Assembly: GCA_009733775.1 (NCBI GenBank) | Contig: WOGZ01000212.1 | Span: 1 to 59,864 of the forward strand | Length of the DNA stretch: 59,864 nucleotides | Direction of reading: 5' to 3' | Source: Alectoria sarmentosa | Taxonomy: Eukaryota; Ascomycota; Lecanoromycetes; Lecanorales; Parmeliaceae | In this document: piece by piece, positions 59,476-59,864 of the stretch | Numbering within the stretch: the first letter of the stretch is position 1 | Layout: each line of letters starts with the position of its first letter | Notes under the pieces: model-generated | Told to the model about the DNA's origin: nothing | Databases searched by the model: none | Seen by the model: only the letters and a program-made list of their open reading frames with translations | Translations under genes and position numbers: made by a program

Positions 59476-59550
59476 GCGTCAGTAGAGGTATGCGAAATAG
59501 AGGGCTATGTACATGTATAAAAAGGGTACGTACAGGTATCAGTACCCTTT

Positions 59551-59864
59551 GAGGACTCGATGCTTGGAATAAGCCAAGCCAAGCCAAGCCAAGAGACTTG
59601 TGTGAAATCCGTGGAATTTCTCCGCAGAGAGAAAACCCCAGCAAACTCCCTCCTTACAACCACTGCGTCAGAGCCAGAGGGGGGGGGAAAAAAGACTAAA
59701 AAAAAAGGAAAAGTAAGAAAAAAAAAAGTAAGAGCGACAGCATGGCATTTCAACCCCCCCCCCTTCCAAAAAAGACAAAAGACAAAAACAAAAGACAAGA
59801 AGAAAAGAAGAAAGAGGAAAGAGGAAAGAGGAAAGAGGAAAGAGGAAAGAGGAAAGAGGAAAGA
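59551..59864 (+). repeat. Purine-rich simple-sequence end of window
   Basis: It contains (AAGCC)n at about 59571-59591, A and C homopolymers at 59679-59762, and a heptamer (AAAGAGG)n at 59808-59864 that runs off the window. No gene seen. Confidence 0.8.

Larger units (their letters stand above)
58524..59550. mobile_element. AT-rich element with 42-bp terminal inverted repeats
   Basis: The left end 58524-58565 (aaagggtattgatacccgta and on) is the inverted match of the right end 59509-59550, with about 38 of 42 positions identical by eye. The interior (about 940 bp) is AT-rich, partly RIP-like, and encodes nothing. It holds 33-bp and 86-bp tandem arrays. No target-site duplication is obvious: flanks are ggtttga and gaggact. 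It looks like a non-autonomous DNA-transposon relic or a repeat-derived element. Confidence 0.6.

Overview
The window is nuclear DNA of a filamentous ascomycete (Pezizomycotina). The evidence is short GT-AG introns (mostly 50-110 bp), fungal gene families (SAT4/PTH11-type rhodopsin-like protein, S10 carboxypeptidase, HeLo-like/ankyrin protein, DUF3425-type bZIP, fungal F-box-like families), and a block at 1-1430 with the signature of repeat-induced point mutation (RIP). A Dothideomycete or Leotiomycete is my guess; the sequence does not settle it. There are no operons, and I identified no rRNA, tRNA or CRISPR array.

Layout. 1-1800: RIP-wrecked Copia-type retroelement with a gag zinc-knuckle remnant and a clean 144-bp 3' LTR. 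1.9-3.8 kb: GH20 hexosaminidase. 4.6-8.3 kb: two decayed biosynthetic genes, an acyl-AMP ligase and a carrier-condensation (PCP-C) protein, next to an intact MFS transporter (8.9-10.5 kb); this looks like a dead fragment of a secondary-metabolite cluster. 11.7-19.9 kb: three small secreted-protein genes of one apparent fast-evolving family, an F-box-family pseudogene and a RING protein. 19.9-23.4 kb: no recognisable gene. 23.4-30.5 kb: cysteine-rich secreted protein, aldo/keto reductase with a signal peptide, and a bZIP factor divergent from a short-chain dehydrogenase. 31-40.4 kb: SAT4-type membrane protein, S10 serine carboxypeptidase and a large secreted protein. 42-49 kb: HeLo-like/TPR/ankyrin protein (frameshifted) tail-to-tail with a trypsin-like protease, then an F-box-like pseudogene. 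51.6-58.4 kb: conserved hypothetical protein, APH-type kinase, a fourth small secreted protein, and a frame-broken Cys-rich membrane protein. 58.5-59.55 kb: an AT-rich element bounded by 42-bp inverted repeats and filled with 33-bp and 86-bp tandem repeats. The window ends in purine-rich simple repeats.

Intact and broken genes sit side by side. Ten multi-exon or long genes splice into perfect frames, so the frameshifts and stops in the others are more likely real decay than poor sequence, although several breaks lie in G runs or short repeats and should be checked against reads. The main themes are extracellular degradation (GH20, S10), small secreted proteins, a probable cell-death or recognition protein beside a protease, and genes at different stages of loss.
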